Assembly: GCA_000310025.1 (NCBI GenBank)
Contig: FN648484.1
Coordinates: 36,812 to 100,811, forward strand
Origin: Ectocarpus siliculosus
Taxonomy: Eukaryota > Sar > Phaeophyceae > Ectocarpales > Ectocarpaceae
Direction of reading: 5' to 3'
Length of the DNA stretch: 64,000 nucleotides
Shown piece by piece: positions 26,101-37,055 of this stretch (the first letter of the stretch is position 1; every line of letters starts with the position of its first letter). Position numbers and translations under genes: made by a program. The notes beneath the pieces were generated by a model, which was not told the DNA's origin, did no database searches, and worked only from the letters and a program-made list of their open reading frames with translations.

Positions 26101-29100
26101 CAGTCCAAAGCAACTACCTCACAACATCAACAAATAGAACTCACCATCAAACACCATTCGCGTACACCCACAGAGGCGGAAAATCAGCAGCGTGAGGGGG
26201 AAGCTGGGAAAGTCAAGTTATACTGCCTTAGGGGGGCAAAGGCCGACAGCAGTAACATCAGTAGAGATCACGGCATCTTGACGACAGAGATTACGTGACG
26301 AGTTAGTTGTATTTTACGTTCATTTTGCCCTGAATGGCGTGCGTCATTGCTGTCGGAATTCTCACCGTGTGTAGGGGGGTGTAGAAGAAGCCCAAGTAAG
26401 CTGCCAGCCCAATGGAGAACGCGATCGACAGTCCCACCGTCTACCCCGGCAACGACGGTAGGCCAAAGAAGATCCATCACAGCAGCAGCATAGAAGCACC
26501 ATCGAAACACACCACGAGAATTCGTCAGATCGATCACAAGAGATACCACCATACACACAACGGCCCACACCAAGAACGTCGAGACAGGACAGGACAGGGT
26601 GGATTGATCGATAGGCGACGATAGGTGAGCAGCACGTACAAAACCGATCCACTGCTGTCCATACACATGGAAGCACATCTTGATCAACCACACGAGCGAT
26701 AACGACTCCGGCGAATGGTCCTTGACAGACAAGTGCCAAGAGGAAGACACACGGGCGGCCCCTGCGACGAAGCTGGAAATAATTTTCCGCGGGTTAGGTA
26801 GCAACAGCAGCTACAGCAGCTGCTTCAACTCGAGCATGTCGTGTGGCATCATCCACGTCTCGGCCACGAATCGATGGTCCGAATCTCATCTCATCGCATC
26901 ACAACAGAAACAAGCCCGCACACACTTTTCTTACCAAGATGGCTCCGAGAGACAGAAGGATCCTCGACTTGAGGAAAGGAGTGGACGAAAGGTTGAAGAC
27001 GGTGTACGCCATGATGATCATGTAAGACCCAGAGATGAGGGAGATGTCTCCGGAGATAGCGCCGCCGAACTCGTCACTCAACGACCGCGTTGCCTCCACG
27101 TAGCACTCCAAGCCATCGGTGCAATCCTGGTTGGTTTGGAAGAATGCGACGTCGTCGTTTGTCATGATTTGGGCATGCATCTTGGTGGCAAACGCGGCCG
27201 TCAATACAGGTAGGCCAGGCACGGACAGCAGTTTCGTCGTCGTGGACCACACCTCAAAAACAACGATAGCCAAATCAGGATGGCCGTGAGCTTGGTCAGC
27301 AACGCCAAAGCTAAAAAGAATTCGCGACGGGTGCGCCGTCAACGGGCCTTTTCGGGTGTGAGGCGCACGTGCGTGTACTCCTTACGGACAATACACTATC
27401 GTAGTACATCAGGGGTGCACTCTCACACCGACCATACCACAACACCGGGTCTAAAACTCTGCGAACAGCAACAAATGCACCAGTATCATCATCAACAACT
27501 ACGTTTGAGAAGCTGCTCTTGAAGGAAATGTAAATGCAGCCTTGATTTGAGTCCTCAACCGAAATACGTTCCGTTCTCATAAATAGAAGGGAACAAATTC
27601 GAAACACGCCGTGATGACCCCGCTAAATTACCTCTCCATGAACCAGCTGTTCGTGTCAGCTGCTGAAAGTCCCGTCCAAAACCAAGCCGCCTACGTTCCC
27701 ACGCTACGGTAACACTACTGTACCTGGGCAACGTCGATGAACTCCAGCTCCCACTCGTCCGGAATGGGATCAACGTAGGCACCGTCCTCCACGGTCTCCG
27801 TGCTTTTCAGGGTCACCACTATCCGGAGGGCTTCGGCCGAAAGGACCTGTTGAATAGAAGACGTACGTACGTAAACAACCATCCGTCCGTGAGGATTACA
27901 AACAGGACTTTCGGTGGTTTCAAACAGCGAACAAGCGCTGCGCTGCAACGGTACCTCGGCCCCCGCGTAGCGGTGTAGAAGATCGTAACGCGTGCGCTAA
28001 TCATCATTGTTGAGTCGGTGGCGACTGCCGGGAGTATCATAATTGTTTGCTTTGAAAGTGCCGAGGCAGAAATGCTTTTGTTTATACATATGCATATGCC
28101 AGATTTCGAGGCGAGGCTTGATGGCCGGGGTCCGCGCAATCGACAAGCGAAGTGATTGCTTACACTTACAATCACGAGCGTTCGATCTTTGTGTCCAGGC
28201 CTTCGACTCTTACACATACCTTGAGCATGTTTGGCGTGCTGTCCACTTCGCCACGCTTGCAATGTGCATGTGCGTTTCGCTACATACGGCCAACTAACAA
28301 ACATCAACAGAACGACAAGGACATCCATCATCCACCACACCTCTGTTCCATCGTCCGAGAGAGTCATTCCCCCCAGGTAGTTTTCCAGCTCGCTTATGGT
28401 CGACCCAGTGTTGATCTGTACATGGCATGTTTGCATGGCGAGGTCGCCAGGGTTAGAGATGCTGTAGGGGTGAATGGTTCGAATTCCGCCATCTTGTGTA
28501 GGTTGCACAACACACGCGGTCCGAGCGTGGCGTGCTGTGCCGCCGGTGGTTTGATCATACCAATGTCTTCAATGGTCGCTCCTCGATAGATAAGTTTTTT
28601 GGGATTTGTTTTTTTTCCATGCCGTGCCGAAGACCAACGAAGTCTGTCATATTATCGTAATATCCACAAAAAACGCAACGCCGTCGTTAGATGTAAGTGA
28701 CATGGTCGTGATGGTATCGTCATCTGGCGCACTGATAACGCCTGATCACGTCTACGAACGACATCATGGACACCGATCGCTCTCGAGAGGGGCCGGGGCG
28801 CACTGACGACAACCAACACGCCGCACTCGACAACGGCCTTCGAAGTACCACAAATGGCGTAACGGTGAGGAACCGTAACGGCAAAGACTACCAGACTGTC
28901 GTCGGTCGCTTTCGTGGTTCCTCGCAAAGACGCCACCCAAAGCGCCGTTCACCGTGGTGAGGACGGTGGCGTCCGCCTCTGCGTCCAGGAGGGCAGAATC
29001 GTACTCCCACTTGCCGAGGACGCTCTCCACCATGCACGTTGTGCCCGAGTAGTCGGAAGACTCCACGCAGAGGTCTGCAAACGAGTACTCCTCGCCCTGT

Positions 29101-31169
29101 CCGTGAAAAAAAAAGGCAGCCATTCCATCATACAACACATCACGAATGAGGCGGCCGACGGGAATCAACACTCCACAGCTAAGCGAGTCACGCACCCGTT
29201 TGCAATCAAATCGTTCATAACCCAACCATGGGTGCCGCGTCCGTTCACGGTTGTGTTCTTGTCGCTGGTCCACGTTTGCGTTACGAGACGAACGACGAAA
29301 CAATAACGTCTTCTTTGGCGCCGGAACAGCCCCCGCAATTCTAAATACTACCGGTGTCGTCTCTTGATGGCTCTCAACTTCTCACCCTTTTCGGCACAAA
29401 AGCCACTGACCTCGTAGGTGATGGTTACGGCGCTGATCTCCTCGAACAGGTCAAGGGCCCTGACGAGGTTTTCCTTGGTCAAGGCATCGCCTCCGTCCGA
29501 GGGAACAGCGATGACGAGGTTTGATCGGCCCGCCGGGGGGAAGAACGACAGATAAGTCGCCTGTCACACGCATTACAATACAATATCCACACCCAACAAC
29601 GGCAGGTGCGACGAGGCAAGAGAGGGACGCGAAGCGAGGCACGATTCAAGGTCTCACGCTGAAGGCGATGCTGGTGATGGGTGACCCACTTCAACAGTAC
29701 GGGTGAAGAAATAACGACGTTAAACCAGGAAGGGTTCGAACACTTCAAGCTCAAGTCGGTGCTGTTGTTGGTCGGGGAGGCGATACATTACAGCAGCAGC
29801 GCTTCAAAAACATATCGAAGCATGGTCCGACGTTTTCCAATAGGAGGTCAACGCGTCATCTCACGGTTGTCTTTGCTTTTGGAAGAGCTGTCATACGGGT
29901 GTGCGTAGCAACGGTGCACAAACAAGTAGCAGCACGCAAGGACCACAAACAACACACAGAGGATAAAATGCGGCCGAGGGCAACCACGGGAACAGCATCG
30001 GAGACTATTCGCACGAAATCGTTCATGCTTTTAGTTCACAATTTCAGCTGCTTCCAGTAGATGAACCTAAAACGTTCTCCCTACCGATGCATTGGATGCG
30101 GACAGCGCCCACCAACGGCAGTTGCTGGACACATCACATGCGGTAGTCAAGAGCACACACGCATGTCTCTCTGCTGAGCAGTGAGGACCCACCCCCGACA
30201 AAATTAACACACGCCCTCCAAATTCGGACACTACATACATATCCGGAAAAACGCGGCGGCACTTACGTAGTCCTCCGAGGCGCGAGTGCCCGAGGGCACC
30301 CACAGCTTGTCTCCCCTCGACTCCTGCTCCAGGGCCGTGAAGCCGGACGCGCCGATCAGAACGCCTACACACATCAGGAAAGAGAGAGAAAACCACCCAC
30401 GAGACGAGAACGGCGTTGGAGAAATGGTACACATGTAGGGATTTAAGGGAACCACATGTCTCCACGATGTAGCGAAGCACGCATGGGGACCAGAAAAAGA
30501 CAGGGGAAACGGATTAGAGAACACCGACAAGAACAGACTTACAGGGAGTTGACGACAAGTTTTCCCTCTCTACTTCAGCGGCGAGGGAAACGGTAAGTAG
30601 GAAACGGCGAAATTAAGAATCGGGGGGGTTGGAAAATATGAAACCGGCGCATGACACACATGCGCTCTTGCCATGCCACCACAGCTGGATGCCCCCCTCA
30701 CAAAACAGTTGTACCCACTGCCCCCGAAGCCGCCGGTACATCGCTCTGGCGTGCCCGCAATTCTGTAAGTTGCGCCATGCATGAGCTACCGGCGCGCAGT
30801 ACTCACACGAAGACGACCTGAATGTTCCTACATCAAACCCAGCTCCTCAACAAATACCGTAGTCCAGCATCGCAACGAAAGTTTCGTGAGTTTCTCTCTG
30901 CGTAAGCCACCATTGTCCACTTTCTGTAATTACTGTTTTGTCCCACGGAGTGTTCCATGCTGCACCCGAATCTGCCCCCCTCCACCTCCACAAAACTGCC
31001 GCCCTCTTGCCATACCTACTAAAGCGAGCAACACCGTCTTTCCAGGGTGAATGGCTACCAGTTCCCCCAGCCTCGAGAAGAAGGCGTGCATCCTTGACTC
31101 GATGGCATGGGACATCTTCTGCAGGCAAGTCGCAGGCTTGGCCTCTGCTGAGGCCCCGTGGGCACTCAT
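17161..31169 (-). CDS. Patched/NPC1-like RND transporter with sterol-sensing-type domain
   Basis: Twenty-two exons in coding order: 31169-31016, 30364-30267, 29560-29411, 29096-28953, 28415-28341, 27846-27724, 27252-26935, 26440-26366, 25960-25837, 25272-25142, 24546-24400, 23548-23432, 22980-22877, 22396-22264, 21867-21779, 21170-20978, 20646-20576, 20076-19906, 19256-19109, 18890-18795, 18011-17911, 17263-17161. The sum is 2865 bp, 954 residues. Two halves each have a first membrane helix, a large extracytoplasmic loop and five more helices. Helix 4 has LLGLGVDDSFV, helix 10 has AVGLSVDYAAH, the paired acidic motifs used for ion coupling in RND proteins. ITSITDFVAF and GGVSTFLAVVLL match helices 5 and 11 of Patched-domain proteins. 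The family moves sterols, lipids or lipidated ligands; substrate here is unknown. The start is the first in-frame Met; the short polar C-terminal tail is least conserved. Confidence 0.92.
20109..20151. repeat. 14-bp tandem repeat, three copies
   Basis: AGAGACGGAAGGGG is repeated three times in the intron between exons 17 and 18 of the RND transporter gene. Confidence 0.85.
21233..21372. repeat. (GT)n, G-tract and (GA)n cluster
   Basis: A GT run near 21235-21252, a G tract near 21257-21266 and a GA run near 21353-21370 lie in the intron between exons 15 and 16 of the RND transporter gene. These are ordinary low-complexity sequences. Confidence 0.8.
22415..22438. repeat. (ACACC)n microsatellite
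   Basis: A five-base unit is repeated about five times just upstream (in transcript sense) of exon 14 of the RND transporter gene, within the intron. Confidence 0.8.
22798..22828. repeat. (AAC)n microsatellite
   Basis: About nine AAC units, followed by an imperfect extension, lie in the intron between exons 13 and 14 of the RND transporter gene. Confidence 0.85.
23186..23208. repeat. (ATC)n microsatellite
   Basis: A run of ATC triplets lies in the intron between exons 12 and 13 of the RND transporter gene. A poly-A run follows near 23240. Confidence 0.85.
24966..25017. repeat. GCA/GCC compound microsatellite
   Basis: CAG triplets flank a CCG run, about 50 bp in total, in the intron between exons 10 and 11 of the RND transporter gene. 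It is open in several frames but lies outside the conserved exon model. Confidence 0.85.
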
Positions 31170-31546
31170 CGCTGCCGCTGAATCGTGCGCACCTAAATTT
31201 ACGCAGCAGCAGCATCGAAGGGAAACAACAAATTCACTCATCAATGTAGCTTTCATATGCAGCATACACAGGTGTTGTTTCATTTCCGAAGCATTAATGT
31301 CCTAACCAGCAGAAGTAGTAAGTCTACCAACCAGCGTGGCAATTTCCTAACACTTCGGACAAGACGGACTGCGCCTCCGCCGCCGGCATACTGTACATGG
31401 ACCCGCTGGTATTTTCCGTCAGGCAGGCAGGCAGGCAGGCAGGCACACCTCTGACACGTGTACACCGGGAACCAATTGTACGAGAACAACAACGTATCCT
31501 TCTGTGGTCAGAGAGCAGCACTGCATATCATATGCTATGCCGGTCG
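31170..31546. other. 5' flank of the RND transporter gene
   Basis: No coding exon was recognised. It should contain the 5' UTR and part of the promoter of the minus-strand transporter. A (GGCA)n microsatellite occupies 31420-31446. Confidence 0.4.
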
Positions 31547-31858
31547 CCCCGGTGGTCTAGTTGGTATCTTCGACACCTTCTAGAGGTCAGGTCAGGGGTT
31601 CGAATCCCGGCGTAAGCGAGCTTTTCTTTCAAAGTGAGTTTTTCTCTCGCTTCCGCTCCTGGCCTAGTGGATAGCGCTAGTTCGTGTGTACACAGAGGGA
31701 AGACAGTGCTGAACTCTTCCAGTATTAAAAATCGAAGGAAAAGTACCGTAGGAGGGGGGGGCAGAGAGGGCTCTTCTGTGTGACCACGGGTTGGAGTAAA
31801 CGGCACTAGTGCTGTGAGCGCTGCTTGGAAGTGGAAGTGAAGACAATTTTTTTTTTTG
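31547..31858 (+). mobile_element. tRNA-derived SINE with two tRNA-like A boxes
   Basis: The head carries a pol III A box TGGTCTAGTTGG (31553-31564) and a B box GGTTCGAATCC (31597-31607) at normal tRNA spacing. A second A-box-like stretch TGGCCTAGTGG sits at 31660-31670 without a B box after it. The body is shared with the partial copy at 16762-16923. The element ends in a run of 11 T (31847-31857). The head does not fold into a full cloverleaf, so it is not a tRNA gene. No clean target duplication was found. It is non-coding and would need LINE machinery to move. Confidence 0.8.
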
Positions 31859-32253
31859 AGAAAAGCAGCTCTACCAGAGATACGAATACAATCTACGCAC
31901 GCTAATACGCTAATGCAAAGACGCTGACTGACGCCTTACAGGCAAAGAATCATGAGCAGTGGTGCGAAACCCCCTCCAGCGGGTCGGAGAGAGGCACGAA
32001 GTACGTCAGTAACACGGCGGTGGCCACGACCTCGGGATACTGCTGTCGATCGGCGTGTGCTGCGGGGGCATATAGCTGTCATACATCCGTAGTACTGTGC
32101 ATACACGAAGAGCAAATTGCCTACGGAGGGCGGATAGACTAAATGTAGATCCACTTTGCCGTTCCGAGACAAGAGTTTTTTTCCCCGGTGCAAGCAAGGT
32201 GCAAGTCTGGCAAACTTTTGCTGTACCGCCCAGCAGCCCACTGGTCCGAACAG

Positions 32254-32620
32254 CCAAACTGTCTTGTGGAGCCTGTTTACCCACAGGGGAGATATCGCTG
32301 TGTGCTGCTCGGGAAACCGTGGAAATACAGGTAGCTTCCTCTGACGCTATGAAGTCATCGCTAATCTATCTATCGTTTCTCTTTACAGTTAGCCCTGCGC
32401 CTGACCCCCCTTTTTTTATGTATGCGCGTGGTCAGGCTTTTGGTCGAAACGTCACAAAAAAAAAAATCCGCCTTTTTTTCGGCCAAAAAGCCAGGTTTTG
32501 TTTTTATGTAACACTCAAAAAACATGTGGTCAGGCGCAGGGCTAAACAGTACAGATAGAGATGGGTTCATTGGGTCATCTCAAGAAAAAAAAAAACTGGA
32601 ACATCTAAAGATCTACTTCG
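32254..32620 (+). repeat. copy 1 of a three-copy dispersed repeat family
   Basis: It starts CCAAACTGTCTTGTGGAGCC and shares most of its length with 35258-35458 (same strand) and 32640-32825 (opposite strand). Common blocks include GAGCCTGTTACCC-type, CAGGGGAGAT, GGGAAA-CGT, ATACAGGTA, GCTATGAA and an A-rich tract before the end. It is interrupted by a MITE at 32392-32542 and is the most diverged copy. The class is unknown; no coding capacity was seen. Confidence 0.7.
32392..32542. mobile_element. TA-flanked MITE (mariner/Stowaway-like)
   Basis: The 151-bp element begins GCCCTGCGCCTGACC and ends with its exact inverse GGTCAGGCGCAGGGC. It is bounded on both sides by TA (32390-32391 and 32543-32544). 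TA target duplication with short perfect inverted ends fits Tc1/mariner-type non-autonomous elements. The interior is AT-rich with poly-T/poly-A stretches. It sits inside the older repeat copy at 32254-32620. Confidence 0.72.
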
Positions 32621-32639
32621 TATTATTGTATTATTAGCA

Positions 32640-32825
32640 CGAATGGGTAGTCTATCTGTGTGTGTGTTTTTTTTTTCTTAATATGACACTACGAATCCAT
32701 CTCTATCATAGAAAAGAGTCTGAGACAGATTAGCAATGAATTCATAGCGTCAGAAAGTACCTATATGTCTACGATTTCCCAGACAGCATATAGGGACATC
32801 TCCTCTGCGGGTAACAGGCTCAATA
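32640..32825 (-). repeat. copy 2 of the dispersed repeat family, inverted
   Basis: Read on the minus strand it matches 35258-35458 closely, from GAGCCTGTTACCCGCAG to CTACCCATTCG. It lies head-to-head with copy 1, separated by about 19 bp of AT-rich sequence, so the pair could fold into a long imperfect hairpin. Confidence 0.75.
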
Positions 32826-33183
32826 AGGTCATGAAAAGTGTATGAGATGGAGACTAGAAGGGAGAAAGTGTTGGTTTATGGTTGGAATGATGAGCTTATG
32901 AGGGAATTGCAGTCAGTTGAGAGAGAGAGAGAGAGTTGGAGAGAAAGTGAAGCGGCGCAATTGGATAGATACAGGGAAGCGGCGCAATTAGCTCGTCGTG
33001 GCAGCTGACGTTGCATGCCCCCGTTTTCAGTGTTCGAATTCCCTGCTGATCCCGGCCCACGAAGGCCTAGAAACACACTTTTGATCGCACGCATCTTCGA
33101 GACGCGAAACACGCACGACCCCACCGGCACATCTACATAAATATCTAGGCGCCAGTAGGCCACCGCCGGCCGATTGCACGTCA

Positions 33184-34140
33184 TGTGTGGTGTGAAGTAC
33201 CATATATTTTGGCGTTTTGGTTTTCCGGGGACGCGCCTCCCGCAGCCCAGGGCACAAAGAAGTGAGGCCGGAACGAGATATATGTCCGGAGGTGTCGCGA
33301 CCCCCCCCCCCCTGGTTTTAAGAATTTGTAGATATAGGGTATGCAGCTGTTCCGTGCCCCAGCAGGAACTTGCCAGCAATTTTCAGCAGTCGAGAGAGGC
33401 TGGGTGGATTCGAGCACGAGAAGATGTGCAGCACCTGCTGTGATGACGATTCAGTATGTTCTGCGTGCGCGCATGATGTTGTGTGGTTGTACCTGTTGAT
33501 GCACACGCTTGGAGGAGAGGGTTGTACATCGACGCTGCTCTACAATACTGCGGTTCGAATAACCGAGAAGAAGCATAGCAGCAGCAGCAGGTAGAGAGCT
33601 GCTACGAACGCTATACAGTGGTTGATGCGCAGTCAATCCCGTGGTACTGCTGTAGCTCATGGCATAGCAACCGTCTGCGTTGGTTACAGTAGCAGACATG
33701 CAGCCCAGCAGCAACAGATGGGTTGCCTGCTGTGCTTCTATATGCAAGTGCTGAGCCTGCTGTGTGGTGTGAAGTAGTTTGGCGTTTTGGTTTTCCGGGG
33801 ACGCGCCTCCCGCAGCCCAAGGCACAAATAAGTGAGGCTGGAACGAGATATATGTCCGGAGTCCGGAGGTGTCGCGACGCCCCCCCCCCCTGGTTTAAGA
33901 ATTTGTAGATACAGGGTATGCAGCTGTTCCGTGCCCCAGGAGGAAGAAGGTGAGTTCAAGCACAAAGAAAGAGAGATAGAGAGAGATGCATGCAGCAACT
34001 AACTGGTGGTGTGATGACGAGATGCCTTCTGTAACGTGTGCGCCTATGTTGTGTGGTTGTACCTGTTGATGCCCATGGGTGGAGGAGAGGGTAGATCGAC
34101 GCTGCTCTGCGGTTCCTAACGGAAGCACACACACAGCTCT
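33184..34140. repeat. 575-bp imperfect tandem duplication
   Basis: Copy A (from 33184) and copy B (from 33761) share TGTGTGGTGTGAAGTA, CGTTTTGGTTTTCCGGGGAC, GCGCCTCCCGCAGCCCA, a C tract after GTCGCGAC, ATGCAGCTGTTCCGTGCCCC and GTGTGGTTGTACCTGTTGAT in the same order. Indels and substitutions show it is not fresh. A related fragment appears near 34197-34240. No protein-coding function is evident. Confidence 0.8.
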
Positions 34141-34308
34141 GTCTGCCTGTAAGATACAAACGTGTGCACCAGACCAGCAGATTTAGTACCTGTGAATGTG
34201 TGTGCCTATGATGCGTGGTTGTACATGCTAGCCGTTGTACGCTATATTGCTGTACATTATTAAATTACATGTAGTCACACAGCAGTCTACTGTTGTATGC
34301 TGTCGTTT

Positions 34309-34745
34309 GGTTGGTCCACCGCACGTGACGTGTAGTAGTCTGCTAGGTAGGTCACAACACGAGTGCCTTACCCCCCCCCGGACCCCCCCCAGCGTGGTTT
34401 GCTGGGTTCACCACACGCATAGTATGCTTGGTCCACCGCACGCGTTGTCTGCTGGGTCACAATACGAGTGCCGGGGGGGGGTACCCCCCCAGCGTGGTTT
34501 GCTGGGTTCACCACACGCGTAGTATGCTTGGTCCACCGCACGCGTTGTCTACTGGGTCACAATACGAGAGCCGGGGGGGGGTANNNNNNNNNNNNNNNNN
34601 NNNNNNNNNNNNNNNNNNNNNNNNNNNNNNNNNNNNNNNNNNNNNNNNNNNNNNNNNNNNNNNNNNNNNNNNNNNNNNNNNNNCCCCCCCCGGACCCCCC
34701 CCCGGACCCCCCCCCTCGAGCTAGCGCGTGGTCTGCTAAGTCATT
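34309..34745. repeat. satellite of 100-105 bp units with G/C tracts, broken by an assembly gap
   Basis: Units start at 34351, 34456 and 34556 with GTCACAA(C/T)ACGAG. Each has a C or G tract, then AGCGTGGTTTGCTGGGTTCA and GGTCCACCGCACG. A degenerate unit precedes the first. After the gap, C tracts and GCGCGTGGTCTGCTAAGTCA indicate that the array continues. True copy number is unknown. Confidence 0.8.
34584..34683. other. assembly gap of 100 N
   Basis: Exactly 100 N, probably a placeholder of unknown real length. It lies inside the G/C-tract satellite, a sequence type that is hard to read and assemble. Confidence 0.98.
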
Positions 34746-34770
34746 ATATATGTACTTAATTTTTAACATG

Positions 34771-35266
34771 ACAGTTTGGTAGCCGTCTTGTGTGTCTCAT
34801 ATATGTTATGTTGGGAAGGTGCAGATGACATGTGTTAGGTACTGGTCGGGCGTTTTGTGTGTGGCATCCTTTTAGTCGTAGTGCATGCAATCTCCCTCAG
34901 TAATCTCCCTCAGTTTTCTATCTGTGTTTGTATTTTATGTGATCACCAGAGGTTGAACCGGTGTGTATCCACACCACACATCCCAACGGGAACTTGCTCA
35001 CACGCGAACCTGGAGACAACAGTCTCATATAAGGAATAATAAAAACACACATACCCCGAAATGTACCCACACATATTGTATACATACCCAAATACCCGGT
35101 ACATACGCGTACCACATTGAACATACGTTTGAAAACCGAGGAAGATTGCATTCCATATGACTAAAAGGGTGCCACACACAAAAACGCCCGACCAGTACCT
35201 AACACATATCATCTGCACCTTCCCAACATAACATATATGAGACACACAAGACAACCACCAAACTGT
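34771..35266. repeat. foldback repeat with ~108-bp inverted arms
   Basis: The left arm 34771-34877 and right arm 35159-35266 are inverted copies with few mismatches, for example TGTGTCTCATATATGTTATG in the left arm. The loop of about 280 bp has no recognised content. The right arm runs into copy 3 of the dispersed repeat family. Such structures resemble the ends of a DNA transposon with long inverted repeats, but no transposase or clear target duplication was found. Confidence 0.8.
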
Positions 35267-35458
35267 CTTGTTGAGCCTGTTACCCGCAGGGGAGATGTCC
35301 CTATATGCTGTCTGGGAAATCGTAGACATACAGGTACTTTTCTGATGCTATGAATCCATTGCTAATCTGTCTCAGACTCTTTTCTATGATGGAGATGGCT
35401 TCGTGGTGTCATATTAAGAAAAATAAAAAAAAAAACACACAGAAAGACTACCCATTCG
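35258..35458 (+). repeat. copy 3 of the dispersed repeat family
   Basis: It starts CCAAACTGTCTTGTTGAGCC and ends CTACCCATTCG after an A-rich tract. It is in the same orientation as copy 1 and inverted relative to copy 2, which it resembles most. Its first bases belong to the right arm of the foldback repeat. Confidence 0.75.
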
Positions 35459-37055
35459 AGAAATGACGTCAAAACCTGTCATCTGACGGAAACGACTCGG
35501 ATGCTCCTCACTCCCCCCTACCGCGAGAAAACGAAAAAACGCGGGTAAAGCATAGAGGACCAACGACACGGACCTGTACACAGATACAGAGAAAGAAGGC
35601 GAGTATCACCTACCATGCCTTGCGTCAGGTAGCCCGCTGGCAGCAAATAGCTTAGAAAGACATCATGTTGATTGGCGCAAATGTTCCTGAGAGAAGCGCG
35701 GAAAATTTCTCTGACATGTCCCACGTATGTACACCCCATCACACCGACCGCAGAATATCCTTCCACCTTGCGTACATATGCGTACGTACGAGTACGTGTT
35801 GGATCAGACTGCTGCCGGATGTTCGATACTCCTCTCTTCGCACGTCTGCTGACTCAGCGCATCGATGTGCGATGGTGCGGATATCGTGAGCCAACTGCAA
35901 CAACAACGTCATCACATCAAACGAGCGTACGATCTGCTCTCCTAAAACTGGCCCCTTCCCCTTCCTCCCTCCCACCGAACAATGTTTTTGGCTTGCATTA
36001 TAGATGCACAGAGAGCCTCACAGACAATTCAGCAATCGAAGAACCACAACAGCAGATGCCCACAGGAAGACAATTTCTTCTTCTAGATTCGTGCCAAATT
36101 TATGCTTGATGCTGCAGCAGCAGTCCATACTTGTTCGGTAAACGAGAACACATTGCTGTTTCCTCGAAGGGAAATCGTTGGATCTCGACGGGTTCGTCCC
36201 GCCGGCAAAAGAGGTCATCTAGTCGGAGATATTACGCGACGCTCACCTTCAAGTGAAGACCAACGTGGAGGCAGGGGAATACCCCGAAGGAGAAGTGGAG
36301 ACAGCAGTTAGCAGATGCTGGTCGCGCAAACCTGTTGCAGGGCAGTTGGGGCGTGAACCGCGGGCGCTTGCGGGCGCAGAGGGGGGGCACCACAAAAAGG
36401 ATACTGTCTAAAATGCGAGAGGGGGGGGGGGGAGGGATTAAAAAAAAAAACATCGGCAGTCGCGTCGTCGGTTCCGGGTTCGGGGTGTTGTTGACGAACA
36501 AACAATCGAAAGTTGTCGAAAGGAAAACGCACAACTGCTGGTACGCGCGTGCGCCCTGGCCAACAAGCGGGCAAACCTCTCGCCCACAAGGATTCAGTGA
36601 AGCTAGCTTCAACGGTATTCACTGCTCCTCAGCTTCACACCAGGCAAGTTCTGACAACGCGATGCGGCGAAATTCAAATTAGTACGAATATTTTCCGTCT
36701 GAACCGGATATGGATCCCAGATCTCCCCTTCGGTGCTTTTCGGCATCTCCTTCACTCTCCAGCCTCGATGCCCCCCCCTCGCTCATCGAAAAGGTCTCGA
36801 TAGAGTCCGGGGGGGGGGGCAGGCCTTGCGTGTGAAAAGGCGCAGCTCGAATTGTATTTTTTGCACTCTACTATATTGTATTATGGTCACACAGGCTCCC
36901 CGCTGAGAGTTCAAATTCAAGTTATAAAAAAAAAAAAACACCGTGCGCACTATGCTGCTATAACACCCTCTGGTTGTTCTCGTTCAAACCGCCGCCCTGT
37001 GTGCTTTTGGCGTTGGGATGCCGCCTCAATGCAGCTTTCGTGACGTTGCAGAAAG
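35459..37055. other. intergenic region upstream of the PAO-like gene
   Basis: Divergent promoters of the RND transporter (-) and the oxygenase (+) must lie between 31170 and 37055. I found no defensible exon here. Poly-G/poly-A tracts occur near 36420-36450 and 36810, and poly-A near 36928. Confidence 0.4.

Noticed and set aside
31420-31446. Short direct repeats considered as a CRISPR-like array
   Set aside because: This is a simple (GGCA)n microsatellite without spacers; no CRISPR array exists in the window.
31547-31620. Possible tRNA gene (good A and B boxes)
   Set aside because: The acceptor and anticodon stems do not pair into a cloverleaf, and the sequence continues into a body shared with another locus, so it is a SINE head.
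33184-34140. Pair of similar segments considered as LTRs of a retroelement
   Set aside because: They are contiguous tandem copies with no internal coding region, primer-binding site or TG...CA ends that I could identify.
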